The notes below the pieces were generated by a model, which was not told the DNA's origin, searched no databases, and saw only the letters and a list, made by a program, of their open reading frames with translations. A stretch of 52,769 nt of DNA, from contig DAIDLH010000098.1 in NCBI GenBank assembly GCA_027449605.1, forward strand, positions 1-52,769, given 5' to 3'. Source of the DNA: Candidatus Muproteobacteria bacterium. Its GTDB lineage: Bacteria > Pseudomonadota > Gammaproteobacteria > Acidiferrobacterales > Sulfurifustaceae. Position numbers and translations under genes: made by a program. This document shows positions 27,133 through 34,839 of the stretch, piece by piece (within the stretch, counting starts at the first letter, position 1; every line of letters begins with the position of its first letter).

Positions 27133-30015
27133 ATGTCTCGGAACAGGAGGGTCATGGCACGAGCGCGGCACTGGATGATCGTCTGCATGATCGCGCTTGT
27201 CCCCGTCACCAGTCATGCGCTGGCGCTTGGCAAGCTGAAGGTTCTGTCCGCGCTCAATGAACCGCTCAACGCCGAGATCGATTTCACCTCCGCCACCGAG
27301 AAGGAACTGAAAGGCCTCAGCGTCACGCTCGCTTCGCGCGCCGATTTCGACGCCGCGGGCGTGGATCGCCTGCCGATGCTTTCCCAGATCAAGTTCGTCG
27401 TCACCAAGCGTGCCGATGGCCGGTATTTTCTCGAACTGCGTACTGAAGAGCAGCTGGGCGAACCGTTCCTGCATTTGCTCCTGCAAGTCGAGTGGCCCGG
27501 CGGACGTCTGGTGCGCGAATACACCGCGCTGATCGATCCGCCCTACAAGATCGCCGGCAAGGCTGCTCCGGTTGAAACGCCCGTGATCACTCCGCCCGCG
27601 CCGGAAGCCGCGCCCGCACCGTCGGCGCCCGTCGCCGAGGTTCCGCCCGCCGAAGCGCCGCAAGCAGCGCCGGCTGAAGCGCCCAAAGCCGTCGAAGCAC
27701 CGAAGGAAGAAACGCCGCCGGTGGCGAAGATGGAAGAACCCAAGGCTCCGGAAGAACCCAAACCGGAGCAGATTGCGCCCAAGGAAGAAGTCGCGAAGGA
27801 AGCGCCGCCAATGGAGGCGAAGCCGGATGAGACGAAACTCGGACCGCCGGAAGTCGCGCAGGGCGCCGCTCCGCAGGAACCCGCCGCGCCCACCGTAGAA
27901 CCCCTGGAAGCGGCGCCGAAGGCGGAGGCCGCGCCCGAAGCCCCGGCCCCGGTTGCGCCGGAGACCGCGCCGGCCGCTGCGCCCGCGGTGGCGGCGATGG
28001 CGGAATATAACGTCAAGAAGGGCGACACGCTCTGGAAGATTGCCGAAGGCGCGCGCGCGGACAACAAGGATGTCAGCGTCGAACAGGTCATGCTGGCGAT
28101 CTACCGCACCAACAAGGACGCGTTCTTCGGGAACAACGTCAACAATCTGAAGGCGGGCAAGATTTTGAAGATGCCCGAGAGCGAGGAAGTGAATGCCGTT
28201 GCCGTGCCCCAGGCGCGGCGCGAATTCCGCGCCCAGTACAACACCTGGCAGGAATACAAGCTCAAGCTGGCCGCGGCCAGCAGCGCGGTCAAGGTGACGG
28301 AAGCGCCGGAAGCAGCCCCGGCGGCTGAGACGCCGGCCGCGAAGCCCGCGGAGAAACCCGCCGCGCCGGCGCCGACCAAGCAGGCCGAAGCCAAGCCGGC
28401 GACACCGCCCCCGGCGGCAGCCGACAAGGGCAAGCAGGATGAACTGCTCAAGATCGTGCGCAGCACGCTGCAGCAGGAGAAGAGCACACCGGACAAGAAA
28501 GTTTCGGAAAAAGAATCCGCCAGGGAAGCCTCGGTGCGCGAGCAACAGGCGCTGGCCGAGCGTGCCGCCACGCTGGAAGAGTCGCTCGAATCCAAGCGGC
28601 TCGAGAACAAGGACCTCAGCGAGAAGATCGGGCTGGTGCGTTCGCAGCTGAAGAAAGAATCGCGCCTGATCGAACTCGAAAGCCAGAGCCTGGCCCAGCA
28701 GAAAAAGGCCGCCGAGCAGAAGGTCGCGGAGGCCAAGCCCGCCGAACCCGTGGTCAAGCCGGCGGAGAAGCCGGCCGAGAAGCCGGCCGCCGTCAAGCCG
28801 GAGGAAAAGATCAAACCCGAGCCGCTGCCGCCCGTGGCCAAGACCGCGCCGCCAAAGCGCGTGCCGCCTCCGCCGGCGCCTCCCAAGGAAGAGAAGGGCT
28901 TCATGGCCGCCGTGCTGGAGGCCGTGCAGAGCGATCTGCTGATACCGGCGGTGATCGGTGTCGTCGTGTTGTTGAGCGGCGGCATTGCGCTCGTGTATTT
29001 CCGCCGACGCCAGAAATCCATCGCCGAGTTCGAGGAAAGCATACTTTCCGCCGACGCCATCAGCACCGAGCAGCCGGCCACCACCGGTACCGTGCCCGGT
29101 CAGCCGGCCGCGCCTGCGACCACCGGCGGCGATACGTCGTTCCTCAGCGACTTCAGTCAGGGAGGCATGGGCAACATCCATACCGACGAGGTCGATCCGA
29201 TCGCCGAAGCCGAGGTTTATCTCGCCTACGGGCGCGACGAAACCGCCGAGGAGATTCTCAAGGAAGCGATGGTCAAGAATCCGGACCGTCAGGAACTCAA
29301 GCTCAAGCTGCTCGAGATATATCATCAGCGCAACGACGTGGCGGCGTTCGAAACCCTGGCCGAGGAACTTTATGCCGGGCTCGGCGGACGCGGCGGCAAG
29401 ATATGGGACAAGGTCGAGGAAATGGGCCGCAAGCTCAATCCGGAAAACCCGATGTTTCGCGGTGGTGCGCCGGCCAGGGCTTCGGCGGCGCCGGCGACAG
29501 CCGCGCCCGCGGTTAAGGCAGCTATGCGCGCCGCCCCCAAGGCGGAACCGGCCGGAGACTTCGATTTTGACATGGCGTCGTCTCCGGCCGCGGATGATTT
29601 GTCAGCCACGCTGGCGCAGCCAGCGGCCAGGGCGGACGCTGAGATGAGTCTCGATTCGCTCGATCTGGGCACACCGGCGGACAACGCAATTGATTTCGAT
29701 ATCGGCGGCAAGGAAGAAGCCGAAGCGAAAATAGACGTCGGCGCTCCGGAAGCCGCGCCTGCGGGCAACGAAATCCAGTGGGAGCCGCAGCCGGGGGCCG
29801 GACCCGCGGCGGAAGTGTCGCTCGAGGCGCCCGCGGGCGGTGAAGCCCAGGCGTCGGGACAGTGGGACGAAACCGCGACCAAGCTGGACCTGGCCAAGGC
29901 CTACATCGACATGGGCGATGCCGAAGGCGCGCGCAGCATCCTGCAGGAAGTGATGGCCGAAGGCAACGATACACAAAAGAAGCAGGCCCAGGAACTGTCG
30001 GCCCAGATCGCCTAG
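27133..30015 (+). CDS. fimV: FimV-type pilus assembly / polar hub protein
   Basis: 960 residues from the ATG at 27133 (GAGGGG 7-8 bases upstream); a TTG at 27109 and an ATG at 27154 are alternatives. Signal sequence to about HALA, then the conserved FimV N-terminal domain (LGKLKVLSALNEPLNAEIDF). Next come a Pro/Ala/Glu-rich spacer, a LysM motif at ~289-345 (YNVKKGDTLWKIAEG), a coiled coil (~430-540), a single membrane helix at ~602-622 (LIPAVIGVVVLLSGGIAL), an acidic cytoplasmic region, and the C-terminal TPR-like FimV domain (LDLAKAYIDMGDAEGARSILQEVMAEG). FimV organises type IV pili and twitching and activates cAMP signalling in Pseudomonas. No truA follows here. Confidence 0.93.
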   Translation: MSRNRRVMARARHWMIVCMIALVPVTSHALALGKLKVLSALNEPLNAEIDFTSATEKELKGLSVTLASRADFDAAGVDRLPMLSQIKFVVTKRADGRYFLELRTEEQLGEPFLHLLLQVEWPGGRLVREYTALIDPPYKIAGKAAPVETPVITPPAPEAAPAPSAPVAEVPPAEAPQAAPAEAPKAVEAPKEETPPVAKMEEPKAPEEPKPEQIAPKEEVAKEAPPMEAKPDETKLGPPEVAQGAAPQEPAAPTVEPLEAAPKAEAAPEAPAPVAPETAPAAAPAVAAMAEYNVKKGDTLWKIAEGARADNKDVSVEQVMLAIYRTNKDAFFGNNVNNLKAGKILKMPESEEVNAVAVPQARREFRAQYNTWQEYKLKLAAASSAVKVTEAPEAAPAAETPAAKPAEKPAAPAPTKQAEAKPATPPPAAADKGKQDELLKIVRSTLQQEKSTPDKKVSEKESAREASVREQQALAERAATLEESLESKRLENKDLSEKIGLVRSQLKKESRLIELESQSLAQQKKAAEQKVAEAKPAEPVVKPAEKPAEKPAAVKPEEKIKPEPLPPVAKTAPPKRVPPPPAPPKEEKGFMAAVLEAVQSDLLIPAVIGVVVLLSGGIALVYFRRRQKSIAEFEESILSADAISTEQPATTGTVPGQPAAPATTGGDTSFLSDFSQGGMGNIHTDEVDPIAEAEVYLAYGRDETAEEILKEAMVKNPDRQELKLKLLEIYHQRNDVAAFETLAEELYAGLGGRGGKIWDKVEEMGRKLNPENPMFRGGAPARASAAPATAAPAVKAAMRAAPKAEPAGDFDFDMASSPAADDLSATLAQPAARADAEMSLDSLDLGTPADNAIDFDIGGKEEAEAKIDVGAPEAAPAGNEIQWEPQPGAGPAAEVSLEAPAGGEAQASGQWDETATKLDLAKAYIDMGDAEGARSILQEVMAEGNDTQKKQAQELSAQIA

Positions 30016-30035
30016 TCAAACGCAGGATGGCGAAC

Positions 30036-30061
30036 GCGGATTGTGGAATTCCACGCTCCGC
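30036..30061. other. Hairpin between convergent fimV and beta-barrel gene
   Basis: GCGGA..TCCGC enclosing the perfect 12-base palindrome GTGGAATTCCAC (30043-30054). No T run, so termination is uncertain. Placement between convergent stops suggests it may serve both directions. Confidence 0.45.
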
Positions 30062-30063
30062 AT

Positions 30064-30744
30064 TCAATAGCGTCGCTTGAAATAAATCTCCCCGCCCCGG
30101 GTTACCCCATGCCGTAGCTCGACCCCGACGTAACCGTCGGGGTCGGTTGCCAGATCCAGACCGAGAAAACCGCCGCCACGCGCGGCACGACCGATGTCCG
30201 TGGTGCGATTGATCGTTCCGCTGGCGCGTTCCTCGCCATCAATTCGACCGTAGCTTCCCCCGCCATAAAACCGGAAATTCGGCGCCAGCGGAATAATCGC
30301 GCCGAATAGCGCCTGCGGCTGCGACCAGTCGATGACCACGGTTTGGGTGTCGTTCTTGTGGTCGACTTTCTGATAGGTGTAATCGAAAGCGTAGAACAGC
30401 GTCGCGCGCCGGTTCTCGAACAGCACGCCGTGCAGCGAGAACCCCGCGTGGAAACCGTCGAGCTCGATGCCGGCGGTGACCGGATTGCCCGTCTGGGTGA
30501 CGTAGGCGTAACCGCCGTACATGCCGAGCGTCACGTAGCGGCCGGCTTTCTCGCGCAACGAGAGGCCGATCCAGCGGCTGTTGGTGTCGTAGGCGCGGCC
30601 GTCGTAATCCAGCGGCATCTTGGCGCGCGCGAAACGCAACGACAGATCCGGACCTGCGTCCCGATCATTCGGCACCAGCGGCCCCGTCGCTTGCGCCAGA
30701 ACCGGCGCCAGCATCAGCAAGCCCAGGAGGACGCGCCGCATCAT
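30064..30744 (-). CDS. Outer-membrane beta-barrel protein, unknown function
   Basis: 226 residues from ATGATG at 30744, which overlaps the folA stop (ATGA). Signal peptide to about LAQATG. The mature chain consists of alternating amphipathic strands rich in Gly, Tyr and Phe (SLRFARAKMPLDYDGRAYDT, VTLGMYGGYAYVTQTG, FRFYGGGSYGRIDG, GYVGVELRHGVTRGGEIYF) and ends in an aromatic residue (RRY), typical of small outer-membrane barrels. No named family. It is translationally coupled behind thyA-folA, an odd place for an envelope gene. Confidence 0.7.
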   Translation of the reverse strand: MMRRVLLGLLMLAPVLAQATGPLVPNDRDAGPDLSLRFARAKMPLDYDGRAYDTNSRWIGLSLREKAGRYVTLGMYGGYAYVTQTGNPVTAGIELDGFHAGFSLHGVLFENRRATLFYAFDYTYQKVDHKNDTQTVVIDWSQPQALFGAIIPLAPNFRFYGGGSYGRIDGEERASGTINRTTDIGRAARGGGFLGLDLATDPDGYVGVELRHGVTRGGEIYFKRRY

Positions 30745-31235
30745 GCAGGCTTTATCCTGTCGTAAACCAGGAACGTGCACGCATAAGGATTCCTTTCATC
30801 TGGCTCGTGCCGCTCGCGGGCGGTCTCGCGCCAGTGTTTTTCGTCGAACGGCGGGAAATACGTGTCGCCCTGAATCCGGGCGTGAACCAGCGTCAGATAC
30901 AAGCGGTTGGCGCGGTCGAGCGCCTGACGGTAAATTTCCGCGCCGCCGATCACGAAGATTTCCGGATCGTCCTGGGCCACCGCGAGCGCGTCTTCGAGGG
31001 AATGTTTCACGAGACAGCCCGGCGCACGATAATCCGGGTTGCGCGTGACGACAATGTTGGTGCGATCCGGCAGCGGTTTGCCGATGGATTCGTAGTTGCG
31101 TCGTCCCATGATGACGTGATGCCCGGTGGTGACGCGGCGGAAATGTTTCAGATCCGCCGGCAGCCGCCACGGCAGCGTGTTGTTGACGCCGATCACGCGG
31201 TTTTCCGCCATGGCCGCGATGAGGGAGACGCGCAC
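30741..31235 (-). CDS. folA: Dihydrofolate reductase
   Basis: 164 residues from the GTG at 31235, giving the family N terminus [M]RVSLIAAMAENRVIGVNNTLPW; another GTG at 31247 would add four residues. It reduces dihydrofolate to tetrahydrofolate with NADPH. Conserved features: GVNNTLPWRLPADLKHFR (active-site Asp in LPADL), HHVIMGRRNYESIGKPLPDRTNIVVTRN, and FVIGGAEIYRQAL (cofactor loop). The long upstream frame is spurious and overlaps thyA. It follows thyA by 17 bases and overlaps the next gene, so thyA-folA-barrel form one transcript. Confidence 0.95.
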   Translation of the reverse strand: MRVSLIAAMAENRVIGVNNTLPWRLPADLKHFRRVTTGHHVIMGRRNYESIGKPLPDRTNIVVTRNPDYRAPGCLVKHSLEDALAVAQDDPEIFVIGGAEIYRQALDRANRLYLTLVHARIQGDTYFPPFDEKHWRETARERHEPDERNPYACTFLVYDRIKPA

Positions 31236-31252
31236 GGCGCGGGTCACCGGAA

Positions 31253-32047
31253 CTACACCGCCACCGGCGCCTTGATGGAAGGATGCGGGTCGTAGTTCAA
31301 CAGCTCGAAATCGTCGAAGTCGAAATCGAGCAGCGAGGTTTTCTGCGGGTTGAGCCGCATGCTCGGCAAGGGCCGGGGCTCGCGGGCGAGTTGCGTGCGC
31401 GCCTGTTCCAGGTGGTTGAGATAAAGATGCGCATCGCCGAGCGTGTGCACGAATTCGCCCGGCCGGAGTCCGGTCGCCTGCGCCATCATCAGCGTGAGCA
31501 GCGCGTAGGAAGCGATGTTGAACGGCACGCCGAGGAAGATATCGGCGCTGCGCTGGTACAGCTGACAGGACAGGCGTCCCTGGGCGACGTAGAACTGGAA
31601 CAGCAGATGGCACGGCGGGAGCGCCATGCGCTCGATCTCGGAGACGTTCCAGGCGCTGACGATCAGGCGGCGCGAATCCGGGTTCTCGCGGATGGCGCGG
31701 GTCACCTGGGCGATCTGGTCGATGTGCCGGCCGTCCGGCGTCGGCCAGGAACGCCACTGGGCGCCGTAGACCGGGCCGAGGTCGCCATTCTCGTTCGCCC
31801 ACTCGTCCCAGATGCTGACGCCGTGTTCCTTGAGATAGCGGGTATTGGTGTCGCCGCGCAGAAACCACAGCAACTCGTAGATGATGGACTTGGTGTGGAC
31901 CTTCTTGGTGGTGAGCAGGGGAAATCCCTGGGCCAGGTCGAAGCGCGTCTGGTGGCCGAACACGCTGAGCGTGCCGGTGCCGGTGCGGTCGTCCTTGCGC
32001 ACGCCGTGGTGCATGACGTGGCGCATCAGGTCGAGATACTGCCGCAT
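31253..32047 (-). CDS. thyA: Thymidylate synthase
   Basis: 264 residues, exactly the E. coli length, from the ATG at 32047 with GGAGAACTCGAC upstream. It methylates dUMP with methylenetetrahydrofolate, generating dihydrofolate that the adjacent folA recycles. [31 protein letters not shown] at the start, [20 protein letters not shown], and the catalytic Cys in [14 protein letters not shown] (~146), [21 protein letters not shown] classical single-step coupling of synthase and reductase genes. Confidence 0.97.
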   Translation of the reverse strand: MRQYLDLMRHVMHHGVRKDDRTGTGTLSVFGHQTRFDLAQGFPLLTTKKVHTKSIIYELLWFLRGDTNTRYLKEHGVSIWDEWANENGDLGPVYGAQWRSWPTPDGRHIDQIAQVTRAIRENPDSRRLIVSAWNVSEIERMALPPCHLLFQFYVAQGRLSCQLYQRSADIFLGVPFNIASYALLTLMMAQATGLRPGEFVHTLGDAHLYLNHLEQARTQLAREPRPLPSMRLNPQKTSLLDFDFDDFELLNYDPHPSIKAPVAV

Positions 32048-32140
32048 GTCGAGTTCTCCGTTGCTACGATGTTGCTTGACGCCAGACGAGCCAATTATAA
32101 CTGCTCGCCTTGTTGGGCGCAGCATCTATCATTCCATACG

Positions 32141-32893
32141 TCAGCTACCATTTCTGATCGTCGCCTGAGTGCTTTCATTAGTAGTCATGCTCAAATACTT
32201 GCCTTTTATTTTTTTATATTTGAGGTAATCGGCGATCCATATTCCAAGCATAAGAACTGGACCAAAACCAAAAGCAATGAACCATGTTACTGCATTGCCA
32301 ATTTGTCGGACATTTGGTTCAGGTATGCCAATCTGCGAAGTAACTATTAGCCATAACGTGACGGCAAACAACCAACCTAATTTGTCAGCGTATTTTTCAA
32401 GGCCAATTTTTTCCAGAATACCGAATCGAATAGGCATATAAAGCAACAGTAGAAGATATGAAAGGAACCAGCCTGCGAAACAACCAGTGAGGATACTTAA
32501 AACTGAAATAAATGCGATTGGGAATAAATGAGTTTCCGGAAAACTTCTGGCGTACAAGCCTGCTTGTATAAATAGCAAAATCCCTACCGAAGCACCGACT
32601 AAAAGAAATGCTGCTTTAACCCATTCTTGCCAAGGAACCGTATCTCTCAGCGAACTTGACGCTGACGAAACCCTTGTTTCTTTTGGCGTACCTACATGAT
32701 GCCGTGCGAGCTGCAATGCAGTTTCATAAGCTTCTTTGATTTCAACAAAGAGTATCGTGTATTTTCTTTTTTTGTCTGGCGTCCTTGCTTTATCTGGATG
32801 ATATTTTTGAGCCAAAGCACGATATGCCTTTTTGATCTCATCCATATCAGTAGTTGGCTGGATTCCTAAAACCTTCCAAGGATCTTTTACCAT
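32141..32893 (-). CDS. Membrane-bound J-domain (DnaJ-like) protein
   Basis: 250 residues from the ATG at 32893 (AAGAG upstream). Residues ~4-55 form a J domain: DPWKVLGIQPTTDMDEIKKAYRALAQKYHPDKAR, including the HPD motif needed to stimulate Hsp70. There are no G/F or zinc-finger regions. About four membrane helices follow (for example AAFLLVGASVGILLFIQAGL; FPIAFISVLSILTGCFAGWFL; LGWLFAVTLWLIVTSQIGI; AVTWFIAFGFGPVLMLGIW). Base composition is far more AT-rich than its neighbours, pointing to acquisition. It is read in the same direction as thyA, with only 93 bases between. Confidence 0.8.
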   Translation of the reverse strand: MVKDPWKVLGIQPTTDMDEIKKAYRALAQKYHPDKARTPDKKRKYTILFVEIKEAYETALQLARHHVGTPKETRVSSASSSLRDTVPWQEWVKAAFLLVGASVGILLFIQAGLYARSFPETHLFPIAFISVLSILTGCFAGWFLSYLLLLLYMPIRFGILEKIGLEKYADKLGWLFAVTLWLIVTSQIGIPEPNVRQIGNAVTWFIAFGFGPVLMLGIWIADYLKYKKIKGKYLSMTTNESTQATIRNGS

Positions 32894-33169
32894 TGAACTC
32901 TTAAAGGTTTGTCTGGCCGCCAATGTGCGGAATTACGAAAAGTAATGACATGTTTGTGCTTCTGAGTCTTTGAGTCAAGCCAAACCACGGGTAGGTTTTG
33001 CTAACCCCCCCCCGTAGCGCGCGCCTAGTACCGCAGCCCCACCGGGAGTATTCAAGCGAGACCGTGTTCGAGCCCGAGGCGCGTAGTTTGCGCCCGGCGA
33101 GTTGGTCGAGCGCCCGGTGGGGCGAGGAACGCAAGGAAGATTTCGCGCGCTCCGGGGTGTCTTCTTTTT

Positions 33170-33205
33170 GGTGACTTTTTCTTGGACAAGCAAGAAAAAG
33201 TCACC
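33170..33205. repeat. Perfect 15-bp hairpin
   Basis: GGTGACTTTTTCTTG (33170-33184), loop GACAAG, CAAGAAAAAGTCACC (33191-33205). Long, perfect and AT-rich in the stem; the absence of a flanking T run on either strand argues against a simple terminator. Confidence 0.8.
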
Positions 33206-33207
33206 TG

Positions 33208-33230
33208 CCGTGGGTCAGCCACCCACAAGT
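33208..33230. repeat. Dispersed 23-base motif, copy 1
   Basis: The reverse complement of this stretch (ACTTGTGGGTGGCTGACC..) recurs at 52668-52690 with one mismatch. Confidence 0.75.
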
Positions 33231-33282
33231 ACACGCGGCCGAAGGCCGCTCGACTTCACGCGGGAATGACAGAAAGCCATCC

Positions 33283-33314
33283 GGCGGGTTACGGCAAAAA
33301 CCGCCTAACCCGCC
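33283..33314. repeat. GGCGGGTTA/TAACCCGCC hairpin
   Basis: A 9-bp perfect stem with an inner CGG/CCG pairing, followed by CCTACG. Of the same style as the GGTGGGC..GCCCACCCTACA element at 20846. Confidence 0.65.
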
Positions 33315-33322
33315 CTACGTTA

Positions 33323-34018
33323 CTAATGTCGCGACGGCGCGAACAGGCGCACGCCACGGCGTTTGAAAATCGGCAGCAGCGCCATGCCTGCGACGAAGCC
33401 GCCGATATGTGCGCCGAAGGCGACGCCGCCGCCGCGCGGATCGGCGAGCGCCGTGCTGACCAGTTGCAGCAAGAACCAGAAGCCGAGCACCGCCATCGCC
33501 GGCAGGTGCACGAGGCGGGAATAGAAGCCGAGCGGAATCAGCACCAGCACGCGGGCGTGGGGATACAGCAGCAGGTACGCGCCGAGCACGCCGGAGATGG
33601 CGCCGCTGGCGCCGATCATGGGGACGGTGGAATCCGGATTGGGCAGCGATTGGGCGAGCACGGCCGCCACGCCGGCCAGCAGATAGAAAATCACGAAACG
33701 CGCATGCCCCATCGCATCCTCGACGTTGTTGCCGAAGATCCAGAGGTACAGCATGTTGCCGATCAGGTGCATCCAACTGCCGTGCAGGAACATCGAGGTG
33801 AAGACCGTCAGTGTCGGCGGCAGCAGCGCCAGTTCCGGCGGCAGGGTTTTGCCGCCCAACAGCGTCGCCGGGGTCACGCCCAGGCTCAGCACCGCCGCCT
33901 CGAAACCCCGGCCGCCGAGCGAAATCTGCCACAGGAAAACGAGAACACACAGAACGATGAACGCTATCGTCATCAGCGGCTGGATCGCGGTCGGATTGTC
34001 GTCGCGCAACGGAATCAT
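33323..34018 (-). CDS. Rhomboid-family intramembrane serine protease
   Basis: 231 residues, about six membrane helices. HGSWMHLIGNMLYLWIFGNNVED carries the HxxxN oxyanion region, GASGAISGVLGAYLLLYP the catalytic Ser in GxSG, and FGAHIGGFVAGM the catalytic His. It cleaves transmembrane substrates within the inner membrane. It starts with an ATGA overlap on the mtfA-like gene, so the two peptidases are cotranslated. Confidence 0.92.
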   Translation of the reverse strand: MIPLRDDNPTAIQPLMTIAFIVLCVLVFLWQISLGGRGFEAAVLSLGVTPATLLGGKTLPPELALLPPTLTVFTSMFLHGSWMHLIGNMLYLWIFGNNVEDAMGHARFVIFYLLAGVAAVLAQSLPNPDSTVPMIGASGAISGVLGAYLLLYPHARVLVLIPLGFYSRLVHLPAMAVLGFWFLLQLVSTALADPRGGGVAFGAHIGGFVAGMALLPIFKRRGVRLFAPSRH

Positions 34019-34839
34019 GACGACTCCCGCGGCAGGTACCGGCAGGGGTCCTGACGGTAGAAATGTTGCAGATGTTTATATACCGCCGGGAACGTATCGT
34101 TGACCCGATGCGGTGCGGTAAAAAAAGTTTCGCTCAGCACGGCAAAAAACTCCGCGGGATCTTCGGATGCGTAAGGATCAACGCCCGGATCGCCGCCTGC
34201 CTCCAGCGCGGCGCGAAACCAGTCGTAGGCGGCCTGAAAATCGCGCGACCATTCACGCACGTCCATGTCGGGATGCAGCGGCGGGAAGCCGTTGGCGTCG
34301 CCGTTGAGCACGTCCAGCTTGTGCGCGCATTCGTGGATGACGAGATCGTGATCGGCCGGCGCTTCGTCTTCGTCACGCATGGCTTCCCAGGACAACACCA
34401 TCGGGCCGTGGGACAGCGACTGGCCGCAGAGATCCATGATCTCGCGATGCACGATGCCATGCTCGTCGGTGTATTCGTCGTGCACCCGGAAATCGCCGGG
34501 ATAGATCACGATCGAATCCCAGCCGGCGTAATAATCGGGACCGAGGTTGAGTACCGGCAGGCAGGCATGCAGCGCGACGCGCGCCCGCATGGCGTTCGTC
34601 ACGACCAGGCCCGCCGCACCAGAGAAAGATTTTTCGCGCAGCAGACGGTTGGCGAGCTCGCGCAGCCGTTGCCGATCCGATGCATTCAAGGATTGCGCAT
34701 AGCGCGAAGTACGCAGGATGCGGGACCACAGAGCATCGGCGATTCCGTCGCACCGGGACCGCCGCAGGTGCAGCAGGCGTTTCAGACCGCCGGCGGCGCG
34801 GCCGGTGCGTCGGGGCGAGGATTTACGCGGGACGGTCAC
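34015..34839 (-). CDS. mtfA: MtfA-type zinc peptidase
   Basis: 274 residues from the GTG at 34839, which overlaps the end of pgi by 17 bases; the exact start is uncertain because the frame is open further upstream. Central motif LVIHECAHKLDVLNGDANGFPPLH contains HExxH, and EDPAEFFAVLSETFF supplies the third ligand Glu, as in E. coli MtfA, the Mlc-interacting peptidase that modulates the glucose phosphotransferase gene. LNLGPDYYAGWDSIVIYPGDF is a further family signature. Immediately downstream of pgi, a fitting link to glucose metabolism, although no PTS gene is visible. Confidence 0.88.
   Translation of the reverse strand: MTVPRKSSPRRTGRAAGGLKRLLHLRRSRCDGIADALWSRILRTSRYAQSLNASDRQRLRELANRLLREKSFSGAAGLVVTNAMRARVALHACLPVLNLGPDYYAGWDSIVIYPGDFRVHDEYTDEHGIVHREIMDLCGQSLSHGPMVLSWEAMRDEDEAPADHDLVIHECAHKLDVLNGDANGFPPLHPDMDVREWSRDFQAAYDWFRAALEAGGDPGVDPYASEDPAEFFAVLSETFFTAPHRVNDTFPAVYKHLQHFYRQDPCRYLPRESS

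Larger units (their letters stand above)
32894..33322. other. Repeat-rich non-coding spacer
   Basis: About 430 bases without a supportable gene, packed with inverted repeats: GCCCCACCGGG (33036-33046) with CCCGGTGGGGC (33113-33123); a 15-bp stem (33170-33205); a 23-base motif shared with the window's end (33208-33230); and a 9-bp stem (33283-33314). The strong internal symmetry could represent a mobile-repeat remnant or a structured RNA. Short frames across it are inconsistent with each other and were not called. Confidence 0.6.

Noticed and set aside
27082-29325. 747-residue minus-strand frame opposite fimV
   Set aside because: Gly/Arg/Phe-rich mirror of the Pro/Ala/Glu-rich FimV spacer.
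31236-31868. N-terminal extension of the folA frame
   Set aside because: It overlaps thyA antiphase and lacks any DHFR similarity; folA begins at the GTG near 31235.
33052-33234. Small frames encoding VADPRQVTFSCLSKKK-like peptide
   Set aside because: They read through the repeat hairpins; the peptide is produced by the repeat itself and no ribosome site accompanies it.
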